From: Candidatus Rifleibacteriota bacterium
Lineage (GTDB): Bacteria; Vulcanimicrobiota; Xenobia; Xenobiales; Xenobiaceae
DNA: 64,000 bases
Assembly: GCA_900772775.1 (NCBI GenBank)
Contig: CAAGRW010000134.1
Location: 55,518-119,517, forward strand
Direction of reading: 5' to 3'
The notes below the pieces were generated by a model. That model had not been told where the DNA came from, made no database searches, and was given only the letters and a program-made list of their open reading frames with translations. The position numbers and the translations under genes were made by a program. This document shows positions 25,578 through 34,459 of this stretch, piece after piece (the stretch's first letter is position 1; every line of letters begins with the position of its first letter).

Positions 25578-27020
25578 CTACTTTTGCTCAAGTGAAGGGC
25601 GGGGAGCTTCCATGCCGGGGCCCTCTTTGGAGCGCATGTTGATGCCGGTATTCTTTTCGGCTTTTTCAATCATGTAATTCGACCAGCGGTTGGCTTCGTG
25701 GAAGATTTCCATTTCGTCGACTAAGCAAAGCTTGCCGTCTTTGACAACTTGGCGGCCGTTGACTACGGAGAAGTCCACAATGTGGCTATCGCCGCAGAAG
25801 ACTATAGCTGCGACCGGATCGGAAAGAGCGCCGGCGTAGCCAAGTCTATTTAAGGAAATACCGATAATATCGGCTCCAGCTCCGACTTCCAGCTTGCCCA
25901 ACTCTTTGTAGCCCAAGACGCGAGCGCCGCCGCGAGTAGCTAAAGTGAGAGCTCTTTCGGCAGGCATAGCGTCTACGCCGAAGTGGAGGCGCTGCACTAA
26001 CATACAATTGCGAACTTCGCCCAACATATCGGAAGAATCGTTGGAGGCGCTGCCATCGACGCCTAAACCTACAGCCACATTGTGCTCAACCATAGAAGGT
26101 ACGCGAGCTACGCCGGAAGCTAAGCGCATATTAGAGGCGGGGCAGTGAGAAACGCCGGTGCCACTTTCGGCTGCTCTCTTAATTTCTTCATCGTTTAAGT
26201 AGCAGCAATGAGCGAACCAAATATCGTCGCCAGTCCAGCCTACACTTTCCATGAAGTCGTAGGGGCGCTTGCCGTACATTTCTAAGCAATAAGCGTCTTC
26301 GTCTTTAGTTTCGGCTACGTGAGTATGGCAGCGTACTTTGTATTTTCTGGCTAATTTGACAGTTTCCGACAAAAGTTCGGGAGTAACTGAGAAAGGAGAG
26401 CAAGGAGCCAAAGCGATCTTGATCATGGCTAAAGGATCGGGATCGTGATAAGCCTTAATAACGCGCTCACAGTCGGCTAAAATTTTGTCTTCGCTTTGCA
26501 CGACATCGTTGGGAGGCAAACCGCCTTTGTCTTTGCCACGAGACATAGAGCCGCGAGTAGGCTGGAAACGGATACCGATCTTCTGGGCCGCTTTAATTTG
26601 CTGATCAAAGAGATGATCGGGGCAATGCTCGGGAAATACGTAGAAGTGATCGGTACTGGTAGTACAACCAGTTAAAAGCAATTCGCCTAAACCGGTTAGA
26701 GTAGACCAATAGAGGGCTTCGGGAGTGAGCTCACGCCAAAGCTCATATAAGTTCACCAGCCAAGGGAAGAGCTCAGCTTCCTGGACGCGAGGAATATTGC
26801 GCGTCAAAGTCTGATAAAGGTGATGGTGGCAATTGATCATACCGGGCATCACCAACATGCCGGTGGCGTCGATCACTTTATCGACGTTGGGGGCCTCCAA
26901 CTTGGGGCCTATTTCGGCAATACGATTGCCTTTAACTAAAATATCACAATTTTCAATGCGCCTCATGTTGTCATCGAACGTGGCAACCATAGCGGCATTC
27001 TTAATCAAGAGGGTACTCAT
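25578..27020 (-). CDS. Amidohydrolase, 8-oxoguanine deaminase-like
   Basis: 480 residues of the AtzB/TrzA/guanine-deaminase superfamily. Metal ligands appear as PGMINCHHHLYQT, CHTHVAETKDED, the His of IWFAHCCYL and the Asp of GLGVDGSASNDSSDM. The stretch PTRGSMSRGKDKGGLPPNDV is characteristic of the group containing bacterial 8-oxoguanine deaminase and hydroxyatrazine-type hydrolases. It would deaminate oxidised or substituted purines/triazines in the cytoplasm; 8-oxoguanine is the best guess. It is a single minus-strand gene between terminator and divergent promoter. Confidence 0.8.
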   Translation of the reverse strand: MSTLLIKNAAMVATFDDNMRRIENCDILVKGNRIAEIGPKLEAPNVDKVIDATGMLVMPGMINCHHHLYQTLTRNIPRVQEAELFPWLVNLYELWRELTPEALYWSTLTGLGELLLTGCTTSTDHFYVFPEHCPDHLFDQQIKAAQKIGIRFQPTRGSMSRGKDKGGLPPNDVVQSEDKILADCERVIKAYHDPDPLAMIKIALAPCSPFSVTPELLSETVKLARKYKVRCHTHVAETKDEDAYCLEMYGKRPYDFMESVGWTGDDIWFAHCCYLNDEEIKRAAESGTGVSHCPASNMRLASGVARVPSMVEHNVAVGLGVDGSASNDSSDMLGEVRNCMLVQRLHFGVDAMPAERALTLATRGGARVLGYKELGKLEVGAGADIIGISLNRLGYAGALSDPVAAIVFCGDSHIVDFSVVNGRQVVKDGKLCLVDEMEIFHEANRWSNYMIEKAEKNTGINMRSKEGPGMEAPRPSLEQK

Positions 27021-27179
27021 AGTGGAGAAAATTTCTGATTAGTAAAAAAAGTTCCTCTCAATTTGTTATGTATTTGCTTAAATAACGCAACCATTTGTGG
27101 AGAAAAAATCAATGCAAGGGAGAAGAAGGCTCGGAAGCGAATTTAAGAGCAATTTCTGGCGGATAAGGATTATGTAAAG

Positions 27180-28124
27180 ATGAATAAAGGTTGGCTTTTT
27201 ACTTTTATATTGGGAGCAGCCATTTCCGCGTCGGCTTGGGCTATAGAGCCCAATGAGCAAGTTGGGCCATTTAATGCTATAAATAGCAATTCACTTTTAG
27301 CAGCCGATTCTTCTGCCCAAAAAGCTAAGGCGACTAAAACAAAAGCTAAAGCGGACGCTAAAAAGAGCTCCGCTGACAAGAAAAAAGCGGCCGCCAAAAC
27401 TAAAGATAAAAAAGCTGCGGCTAAAAAAACAACTACTAAAGCTGCAGAGGCCAAAAAATTAAAGCCCAAGCTTACTGAGCAAGAGCGCAAAGTAAAGTTG
27501 CATGGCACGCGCAATACCAGACAGTTAGGCGGTTTGCCGACTACCGATGGCAAATTTGTTAAAGAGGGTGTGCTTTATCGCTCTGGCGCTCTCTGTTATA
27601 TCAACGATTCCGATATTGAAATATTAAAAGATAAAGGAATCGTCTCTGTAATCGAATTGCGCACGACTAAAGAAATAGCTTCCGAAGGGCGTGATAAGCC
27701 TGCTTTTGCTGGCAGTGTCAAGAAAATTTACAATTTGCCTATGGTTTGCACCAGCGGCACCGGACAGGAAGCCTATGTCTCCTATCTTAAAAAACAAAAT
27801 CATTCTACTATCAACCAATTTTTCAAAGTTCTGGCCAATAATGATAGCTACCCTGTGCTTTTCCATTGTTCGGCAGGTAAAGATCGCACTGGCATTATGG
27901 CTGCTTTGGTTTTAGAACTTTTGCGCGTACCTCGTCCTATCATAATGGACGACTATTTGGCTTCTCAACGCAATAGTAAGGGGCTGAAAGTAAATGCCGA
28001 CTGGTTGAGAGTTGTGTTTAAAAATGTTGATAAAGCTGGCGGTATTGAGCCTTTCTTGCACAGCTGCGGCGTCAGTACTGCGGATATGAAAAAAGTCCGC
28101 GAAAATTTGCTTGTAAATAAGTAA
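27180..28124 (+). CDS. Exported tyrosine phosphatase (Y_phosphatase3/DSP type) with Lys/Ala-rich linker
   Basis: 314 residues. A signal peptide (MNKGWLFTFILGAAISASAW) is followed by a very basic Lys/Ala low-complexity segment, about residues 45-100, resembling histone H1-like tails. The catalytic domain starts with TRNTRQLGGLPT and GVLYRSGAL and contains the P-loop HCSAGKDRTGIM with Cys at about residue 230 (CX5R). Such enzymes dephosphorylate phosphotyrosine or phosphoinositide-like substrates. Because it is exported, its target is periplasmic or extracellular. The next gene, 36 bases on, also encodes an exported phosphatase. Confidence 0.8.
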   Translation: MNKGWLFTFILGAAISASAWAIEPNEQVGPFNAINSNSLLAADSSAQKAKATKTKAKADAKKSSADKKKAAAKTKDKKAAAKKTTTKAAEAKKLKPKLTEQERKVKLHGTRNTRQLGGLPTTDGKFVKEGVLYRSGALCYINDSDIEILKDKGIVSVIELRTTKEIASEGRDKPAFAGSVKKIYNLPMVCTSGTGQEAYVSYLKKQNHSTINQFFKVLANNDSYPVLFHCSAGKDRTGIMAALVLELLRVPRPIIMDDYLASQRNSKGLKVNADWLRVVFKNVDKAGGIEPFLHSCGVSTADMKKVRENLLVNK

Positions 28125-28160
28125 GCATTTTCGGGAACTTGGAGGTAAAAAACAATAAAT

Positions 28161-29198
28161 ATGTATAAATTCGCTGGAAAATTCTTCCTTTCTCTGGCTC
28201 TTTGCACCGCCTGTGTAATGCCCTTCGGAGTTCAAGCTGCCGAAGAGTCTAAAGATCCTACCGCTCGTCTTACCCCTCTGACCGCTTCCATTACTTGGTT
28301 GCAAACTTCTGCCGAATATAAAGGCCTTTGCTACCAGACTTACAATATGGCCACCCAAGCTATCGACGACAAGCTTCGCCTCAATAGTTATGTGCGCGTC
28401 AATGGCAAACTTTGCAAAGAAGTGTATCACCGTCAGCCCGATGGCTCTATTTTGCATCTTTATCAGCCTTTGGCTATTGTCTTGGATATTGACGAAACGG
28501 TTATTGATAATAGCGGCGTTGAAGCTTGGTGTTTGATCAATAATATTCCTTACAATGAACAGTTGTGGAGCGCTTGGTGTCAAGGCCAAGGTGCCGAGCC
28601 TGCTATGTGCCGTGAAGTGCCCGGTGCTGTCAGCTTCTTGCTTTATTGCCAAGAACTGGGCATTACTCCTATTTATCTGACCAATCGCGATGAATCTTTG
28701 CGCGAAGCTACTCTTAAAGCTTTGGTAAACTTAGGCTTAAATACTCCCGACTTAAATGAACGCTTAATTTTGCGCGACAAAAAACGTGATAAAGCTGGCG
28801 CTAAAAAGATTGTAGAAGATCTGAAAATTTCTGCCTCTAGCATTTTGGGTAAAGATATTGCCCAAAATTACAGCGATAAGGCTGGCCGCCGTGTAGAAGT
28901 GCGCACTCAATATGAAGTAATTGGCTGGTTTGGCGATAACTTGTATGATATGCCCGTTTTTGTTGACAGTGAAATGACCAACAATAAAGAAATTTTGCAA
29001 GATCGCAACGAGCAAGTAAAGAGCAACATTACCAAACTGGGTAACACTTTCTTCCTCTTGCCCAATCCTATTTATGGCAGCTGGCTCAAAGAGCAGACCG
29101 TGCCTCCTATGGAAATGCGCAAATATATCGACGATTACGGTTTTGGCGCTTGGTATACAAAAAACAAGAATAAGATCCACGGCACCAGCGGTCGCTAG
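28161..29198 (+). CDS. Exported HAD acid phosphatase, lipoprotein e(P4)/5'-nucleotidase family
   Basis: 345 residues with a cleavable signal peptide (cleavage near GVQA-AEES). Family hallmarks: ITWLQTSAEYKGLCYQTYNM near the start, the nucleophile motif VLDIDETVIDNS (about residue 110), PIYLTNRDESL and GWFGDNLYDMP. These class C type acid phosphatases hydrolyse nucleotides and cofactors such as NMN outside the cytoplasm so the nucleoside can be taken up. Unlike e(P4) it has no clear lipobox at the cleavage site. It probably forms an operon with the tyrosine phosphatase gene 36 bases upstream. Confidence 0.85.
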   Translation: MYKFAGKFFLSLALCTACVMPFGVQAAEESKDPTARLTPLTASITWLQTSAEYKGLCYQTYNMATQAIDDKLRLNSYVRVNGKLCKEVYHRQPDGSILHLYQPLAIVLDIDETVIDNSGVEAWCLINNIPYNEQLWSAWCQGQGAEPAMCREVPGAVSFLLYCQELGITPIYLTNRDESLREATLKALVNLGLNTPDLNERLILRDKKRDKAGAKKIVEDLKISASSILGKDIAQNYSDKAGRRVEVRTQYEVIGWFGDNLYDMPVFVDSEMTNNKEILQDRNEQVKSNITKLGNTFFLLPNPIYGSWLKEQTVPPMEMRKYIDDYGFGAWYTKNKNKIHGTSGR

Positions 29199-29229
29199 TT
29201 TATTTTCTTCGATATAAAGGTAAGTTCTG

Positions 29230-29275
29230 CCGCCCCTCGTGTTTGGTCAATTGAGGCTTCAATGCGGGGGGCGTC
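29230..29275 (+). terminator. G+C-rich hairpin after the phosphatase pair
   Basis: CCGCCCC near 29230 pairs with GGGGGGCG near 29268. The T-run (29289-29294) is about 18 bases further on, so termination efficiency is uncertain. Confidence 0.45.
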
Positions 29276-29351
29276 AGTATATGTGATTTTTTTGTTTAGC
29301 CAGGGCTAAAATTTGGCCAAGGCTGATTTTATGAAAAAAGGAAGTTTCTCT

Positions 29352-30314
29352 ATGTCGAAATGTCCAGCCTGTCAGGCTGAATGTGAACCCGGTAGCCGTT
29401 TTTGCATGGAATGCGGCGCTTCTTTGCCGCCAGCTAAGGCTGAGTCTTCTGTGTCCCCACGTCCTCTTTCCAGCTTTGGCGTAGTACAATCAGCTATGGC
29501 CGCTCAAGAAGCGTCTAATCAGAACCCACAAAATGCGGCCGCTTCTTCTGCTTCGCCAATGGCTAAGGCTCCGTTAGGGGCAACAATTCCGCAAAAGCAA
29601 GTTGTATCGTCGCCTTCTGAATCGTTAAAAGTCGATATTAGCAAACAGGCTGCTGCTTCAAGCGAATCGCCTAAAGAGACTCAGCCTTTATCTAAGCCGA
29701 CCGCGAGCGCGACCCTCGAGCGTCCTTTTTCGTCGGCTTCTACCAATTCGGCGCCACTTACTGCTGCTATAGCCTCGCCTGTCGACGCTTCTAAGCCCAC
29801 AGCGGAAACTACTCGAGCTGCTTCTGAAGCCAATAATGGCAACGCTATGCCTAATAATACTGGCGAATTGCACAAATGGGTGGAAAATTCGGTAGCTCAA
29901 TGGAGTGACAGCGTGTCCGAAAGCAGCTCGAAAGCCCCCGCGCCTGCCGCTTCGCATGTTGCTAATGCCAAGCAAGGGCCGAGCTTGGAGCCAAAGCAAA
30001 GCGGAGCTTCTACTGCGGCGGCAGCTCCCTTTAGTTCTGCTTTTGCTGCCGCAGATAAAGTAGCTCCGCCTCAGGTTGCGCCTCAAAATACAGCCGCTCC
30101 TAGAACAACGTCTACTCGACCTGCAGCTTCGGCACCGCGTCGCCAGCCTGTTGTAAGGCCGCAGCTAGAAGCTATAGCTCAAGAAGAGCAAGATAGTAAA
30201 GTTAAGAAAAACTTTTATTCTGGTTTAGCTTTAGGCTGCTGCGGCGGCATGGCTTTGGCAATAGTTTCTATACTTATTTTCCTTATATTTGTGGGAGCGG
30301 CTCTAAACGACTAA
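29352..30314 (+). CDS. Zinc-ribbon protein with long disordered linker and C-terminal membrane helix
   Basis: 320 residues from ATG 29352, which has AAAGGAAG upstream; longer starts exist. The N-terminus is a zinc ribbon with two CxxC pairs, CPACQAECEPGSRFCMECG. About 240 residues of Ala/Ser/Pro/Thr-rich low-complexity sequence follow. The end has basic residues and one membrane segment (LGCCGGMALAIVSILIFLIF). This is the layout of zinc-ribbon-anchor proteins of unknown function. Monocistronic, with a bidirectional terminator directly downstream. Confidence 0.6.
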   Translation: MSKCPACQAECEPGSRFCMECGASLPPAKAESSVSPRPLSSFGVVQSAMAAQEASNQNPQNAAASSASPMAKAPLGATIPQKQVVSSPSESLKVDISKQAAASSESPKETQPLSKPTASATLERPFSSASTNSAPLTAAIASPVDASKPTAETTRAASEANNGNAMPNNTGELHKWVENSVAQWSDSVSESSSKAPAPAASHVANAKQGPSLEPKQSGASTAAAAPFSSAFAAADKVAPPQVAPQNTAAPRTTSTRPAASAPRRQPVVRPQLEAIAQEEQDSKVKKNFYSGLALGCCGGMALAIVSILIFLIFVGAALND

Positions 30315-30330
30315 GCGTGCCAAGCTCGGC

Positions 30331-30356
30331 CCTATTTTAGGCTAAAAGCCTAAAAT
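30331..30356. terminator. Bidirectional terminator between convergent genes
   Basis: ATTTTAGGC and GCCTAAAAT form a perfect 9-base stem around TAAAA, between the stops of the zinc-ribbon gene and the OPT transporter gene. Confidence 0.8.
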
Positions 30357-32410
30357 TTGCTTGGCATTAAGGTTTTCATTAAGCCAGGCAAAGCCATTTT
30401 CAAGGCTATAGCCACACCTACAAGCGATTCGCCAGCGATAATACCGGAAGCTACCGGCACTACATAGTCGTCAGACATTTGCTTGTGTTTCTTCTCTAAG
30501 TAGGTGGCAATGCAAGCGCCAATAAACATAGATAAAGAGTTGTAGAAGGGGATAACCATAGCTAAGCCCAAGCCGGTAGCTGAAGGGATAAATTTGCGCC
30601 ATTTTTCTGGCAAGTATTTCTCCAACAGAGGAATAGCAATACCAATTAAGCAACCGATGAGCATACCCAATTGAGCGGTAGGGTGCAAAGCGCTAAAGCC
30701 GTCTTTCAAAAGCTCAGCTACTTTAGCCCAAACTTGAGCGCTAGGAGCGGGCCATTGATCGCCGCCTAAGACGGAAGCATCGGGAACGATCAAGTAAAAA
30801 GCGGGCACTGCTACCAAAGTACCGGCAAAGATACCACTAAATTGGGCTAAAAACTGTTGTCTGGGATTGGCACCCAATACATAACCACTCTTGAGGTCGG
30901 TAAGTAAGTCGGCGGAAGAACCGGCCGCACCGGCAGTTAAACCGGCGGTCATCAAGTTGGTAGTTATATTGGAGGGAGCTAATAAACCAAAAGTCAGCTG
31001 AGTAATTTTACCCATGGCGCCGACGGGGGTAATGTCGGATTCACCAGTAGCACGACAGGCAACTAAGGCCAGGAAGAAAGTAGCTATTACGGCGATTAAG
31101 CCCATCCACCAAGTGGTGTGGAAGATAAAGTGAAGCACTAAAATGCACCCGACGCCGGAAATAAGCGTACCTAACATAAACCAAGAGGTCGGGACTTCGA
31201 TGTCTTCCAGGGGATCATGTACTTTTTCTTTCTTCTTGCCGAAGATATTGGCCAAACCGCTGAAAGCGCGGGCCATAGTCTTCCATTCCATAAAGAACAT
31301 GGTCAAACCGGAAGCTACCATAATAGCGGCGCCAGTCCAGGTGCTCCAACCTACTATAGTGCGATAGCCGCTATCTGCCAAAGCAGCGCTATCAATAGCA
31401 CCGATATTGGTCATCCAAGGGGCCAGTACTCCGTAGCAAAGAATGCCTCCCAAGAGCATCGACCACGAAACGCGCCAACCGACTAAGGCACCGGCGGCAA
31501 TCATCACGCCGCTAATGTCGAAGCTGAAGGTTAGGCTCTTCATGGAGTAGCCACAAATCGAGCCGGGGAAGGCTATTTGGCTGGGAATTTTGCCCCAACC
31601 ATCGCGTAAAAAGGCCAACAAGCCGCCGCCCAAACCTGCTATTCCCAAAGCTTTGGCTTTGCGTATAGCTTCGGCACCGTGAGAGTGTAAGCTGCGTAAA
31701 GTTTCGGCACAGGCTATGCCGGAAGGGAATTTTAACTGTTCGATATTGATCATTTGGCGTTTCATGGGAATAGCCATACAAACGCCCAGAGCGGCCAAGA
31801 AGAAAGTCCAAATAGTTAAAACACCCCAACTCATATGGGTGCCAGTCAGGATTAGGTAGGCTGCAATAGCTGAGACCATAGTGCCGCCGGTAGAGTAACC
31901 AGCTGACGAAGCGCAAGATTGCATACAGTTATTTTCCAGAATGCTCATTTGCGTCTTGAAAATTTTAGGAAATAGCGAGTGCAAAGTTGTCCAAATCGAA
32001 TAAGACAAAATACAAGCTGTAATGGCTACACCTAAGCCCCAGCCGGTTTTTAAGCCTACGTACAAATTGGACAGAGACATGACGCCGCCAATCAATGCGC
32101 CCATAATTACGGCTCGAGCGGTAAGCTGGGGAACGCCAGGTCCTTGATAGACATGATGGAACCAGTAATGTTCCGGATCTTCGCCTTCTTGAAGCGGGGG
32201 AGGAGTTTGTACCCCTTCTTCGCGGCCCTTTTCTGGAGCGGCTTCAGCTGCATACTCAATAGGGGACTCAATCGGAACTTCTTCTTCCTCTTGACTGTTT
32301 AGTTCAGGCAAAGAGGTTTCATCTTGAGGCTGTTGGGCAGAAGTTGGCGGCAATGTAGTGCCAAGAGCTTCTTTATCCTCAATCTTGGTGTTTGAATTTT
32401 CGTTTGTCAC
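30350..32410 (-). CDS. OPT family oligopeptide transporter
   Basis: About 686 residues from the GTG at 32410, which follows AGAGGAG; a longer version of 716 residues would start at 32500. After a Glu/Pro/Gln-rich cytoplasmic N-terminus there are about 14-16 membrane helices. Typical OPT sequence: GGVMSLSNLYVGLKTGWGLG near the first helix and ATGESDITPVGAMGKITQLT in the second half, with a Gly/Ala-rich helix after it. OPT proteins import small peptides or metal-chelate complexes, driven by protons. The adjacent divergent gene encodes an Xaa-Pro type aminopeptidase, which fits peptide uptake followed by breakdown. Confidence 0.9.
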   Translation of the reverse strand: MTNENSNTKIEDKEALGTTLPPTSAQQPQDETSLPELNSQEEEEVPIESPIEYAAEAAPEKGREEGVQTPPPLQEGEDPEHYWFHHVYQGPGVPQLTARAVIMGALIGGVMSLSNLYVGLKTGWGLGVAITACILSYSIWTTLHSLFPKIFKTQMSILENNCMQSCASSAGYSTGGTMVSAIAAYLILTGTHMSWGVLTIWTFFLAALGVCMAIPMKRQMINIEQLKFPSGIACAETLRSLHSHGAEAIRKAKALGIAGLGGGLLAFLRDGWGKIPSQIAFPGSICGYSMKSLTFSFDISGVMIAAGALVGWRVSWSMLLGGILCYGVLAPWMTNIGAIDSAALADSGYRTIVGWSTWTGAAIMVASGLTMFFMEWKTMARAFSGLANIFGKKKEKVHDPLEDIEVPTSWFMLGTLISGVGCILVLHFIFHTTWWMGLIAVIATFFLALVACRATGESDITPVGAMGKITQLTFGLLAPSNITTNLMTAGLTAGAAGSSADLLTDLKSGYVLGANPRQQFLAQFSGIFAGTLVAVPAFYLIVPDASVLGGDQWPAPSAQVWAKVAELLKDGFSALHPTAQLGMLIGCLIGIAIPLLEKYLPEKWRKFIPSATGLGLAMVIPFYNSLSMFIGACIATYLEKKHKQMSDDYVVPVASGIIAGESLVGVAIALKMALPGLMKTLMPSKF

Positions 32411-32731
32411 GTTTATACAACGTTCTCCTCTTTGGATCTTTTGTGCAACCTCAAATTCAAAAAAGCAGTGCTCTTTTTGATAAAGCTGCATTTGAGACAA
32501 TTTTTTTTGGTCTATACCATCTTTTTTTGAATACCAACTGCTAAAGCTTTTCTTTTTCTAATTTGTTCCCTTTTAGCAAAATGTTGATTATTGGTACTGA
32601 ATGTACAATTGCTTAACCAATTTAGCCACAGTTGGGGCGGGAAAAGCTCTTGTTTTCTAGAAAAAAAAGGCCCAACTATAAATAAAAAAATTGTTGCATC
32701 ATTAACTTTAGAAAAAGGAAGAAGATAAAAA

Positions 32732-34099
32732 GTGAGCCCTTTACATTTGCGCCATCAAGCTTTAGCTAAAGCCTTGGCTCCTTACAGTGTCCTTTTGAGT
32801 AGCGGCTTCGAGCAGTGCCGCAATTATCCAGACAATATTTATCCTTTCCGACCGGCCAGCCACTTTCTCTATTTTGCCGGTTGGGCCGCTCCGGGCAGTT
32901 ATTTCTTACTTCACGAAGGTCAGGCTCATCTATTTTTGCCACCTTACACTTTAGACGACATCATTTGGAGCGGCCCCGGTGAGGATCCTCAAGAAGCAGC
33001 TTCCCGCAGCGCTTGCCAAGTCCATTGTACCGATGAATTGGAAGCTTTTTTACTCGAAATAAATCCTGATCGCTTAGTGGCTTTACCCTTACCTGACGAA
33101 GCGCAAAACTTAGCTTTTGAGCCATTCTTAGGCAGAGTTCCCAGCCTGGATTACGAGCCGGATCGCCGCTTAGCCAAAGCGGTAATCGATTTGCGCTTAC
33201 ATGCCGACTCAGCCGCTAAGCAAGAGTTGCGCGACGCTTGTAAACTTACTGTACAAGCCCATTTAGCCGGTTTGCGTGCCTTGCCTAAAGCTAAAAATGA
33301 ATACGACATAGCTGCAGCTATGTTACAAGTCGTCAATCAAGCCGGAGGCTCGCTCTCTTTTAATCCCATTATTAGCACTTCCGGCGAGCGTTTGCACCAA
33401 ATAAAGTTGGGAGCCGCTTTGGCTGCCAATCGTTTGCTTTTGGTCGATTTCGGTGCCGAAAATAAAAACGGTTGGGCTGGTGACATAACTAACACTTGGC
33501 CGGTTAGTGGCCATTACACTCCCGTGCAAGCGCAAATTTACGATATTGTTTTAGCTGCTCACCGCCGTTGCGCTGGAGCTCTCAAAGCCGGAGTCAACTA
33601 TGCCGATGTCCATCGTTTGGCTTTGGAAACGTTTGCTGAAGGCTTGGCCGATTATGGCCTTTTGCAAGGCGGTACCATCCAAGAATATGTTGAGAAAAAT
33701 GTACTATCCTTGTTCATGCCTCACGGCATTGGCCATTTAATGGGCTTAGACGTGCACGATATGGAAGACTTGGGCGATTTGGCTGGCTATGCTCCCGGAC
33801 GTGAGCGCAGTCCGCTGTTAGGTTGGAAGAGTTTACGTCTCAATAGAGATTTAGAGCCCGGTTTTGTTTGTACTATCGAGCCCGGTTTATACTTTATTGC
33901 CGAATTGTTGCAACATAGTGATTATGTGGACTTAGTGCGGAAATATGTCAATTCTGATAAGTTGCTTCCATGTTTAGAAGAAGTGCACGGCATTCGCATT
34001 GAACGTGATTATATGGTGACTGAAACTGGCAGCGAGTTGCTTACTCCCGGTATGCCCACCGAGAGAAACGAAATCGAAGAGTATATGGCTCAAAATTAA
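32732..34099 (+). CDS. Xaa-Pro aminopeptidase (M24B)
   Basis: 455 residues from a GTG with AAAGGAAGAAG upstream. An AMP_N domain (about 1-165) precedes the M24 pita-bread domain. All five metal ligands can be placed: two Asp in LLVDFGAENKNGWAGDIT, His in MPHGIGHLMGLDVHDM, Glu in CTIEPGLYF and Glu in IRIERDYMVTETG. The enzyme removes N-terminal residues preceding proline in the cytoplasm. It lies divergent from the OPT transporter across a 320-base gap, and the two may share regulation. Confidence 0.9.
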   Translation: MSPLHLRHQALAKALAPYSVLLSSGFEQCRNYPDNIYPFRPASHFLYFAGWAAPGSYFLLHEGQAHLFLPPYTLDDIIWSGPGEDPQEAASRSACQVHCTDELEAFLLEINPDRLVALPLPDEAQNLAFEPFLGRVPSLDYEPDRRLAKAVIDLRLHADSAAKQELRDACKLTVQAHLAGLRALPKAKNEYDIAAAMLQVVNQAGGSLSFNPIISTSGERLHQIKLGAALAANRLLLVDFGAENKNGWAGDITNTWPVSGHYTPVQAQIYDIVLAAHRRCAGALKAGVNYADVHRLALETFAEGLADYGLLQGGTIQEYVEKNVLSLFMPHGIGHLMGLDVHDMEDLGDLAGYAPGRERSPLLGWKSLRLNRDLEPGFVCTIEPGLYFIAELLQHSDYVDLVRKYVNSDKLLPCLEEVHGIRIERDYMVTETGSELLTPGMPTERNEIEEYMAQN

Positions 34100-34139
34100 A
34101 GTCTGTCTTTTTTAGAGCGACAGAGAAAGGAACAATATT

Positions 34140-34427
34140 ATGCCTTCCGGAGATGGCAAGCCCCATTTGGTGCTGCGCAGCTATGAAAAAAAAGTTAAGC
34201 GTATTAATAGTGGTCGTTACCTTACACAAAAGTTGAATCTTCAAGGAAATCCTTTTGTAGTTTTTTGCACCAATGAGCATTGTGACGCTTATATCTATAG
34301 AGAATGCGCTTTGCCTTTTTGGTCAGAAGATTGTCAAATAGAGCTGGGAGTATTGCGTTGCCCTGAGTGCGGAGCTCCCGTGGTTCGTCCCGATTCTCCT
34401 TTGGATCGTCAGGAAATCAATATTTAG
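34140..34427 (+). CDS. Small zinc-ribbon protein of unknown function
   Basis: 95 residues with AGAAAGGAAC before the ATG. It has one CxxxxC pair (CTNEHCDAYIYREC) and a C-terminal CPECG, so it probably binds zinc. The N-terminus is basic. No family recognised. Its stop is 32 bases before the dihydrolipoyl dehydrogenase start, and it sits 40 bases after the aminopeptidase gene, so the transcript is probably shared. Confidence 0.6.
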   Translation: MPSGDGKPHLVLRSYEKKVKRINSGRYLTQKLNLQGNPFVVFCTNEHCDAYIYRECALPFWSEDCQIELGVLRCPECGAPVVRPDSPLDRQEINI

Positions 34428-34459
34428 CTTTAATTTGTATACTTATAGGGAGGCGTATT

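Noticed and set aside
27301..27480. Lys/Ala-rich stretch as a separate histone-like gene
   Set aside because: It is in frame between the signal peptide and the phosphatase domain of one protein.
29688..30086. 132-codon minus-strand frame opposite the zinc-ribbon protein linker
   Set aside because: It arises from the Ala/Ser/Pro low-complexity sequence and is Arg/Ser-rich nonsense.
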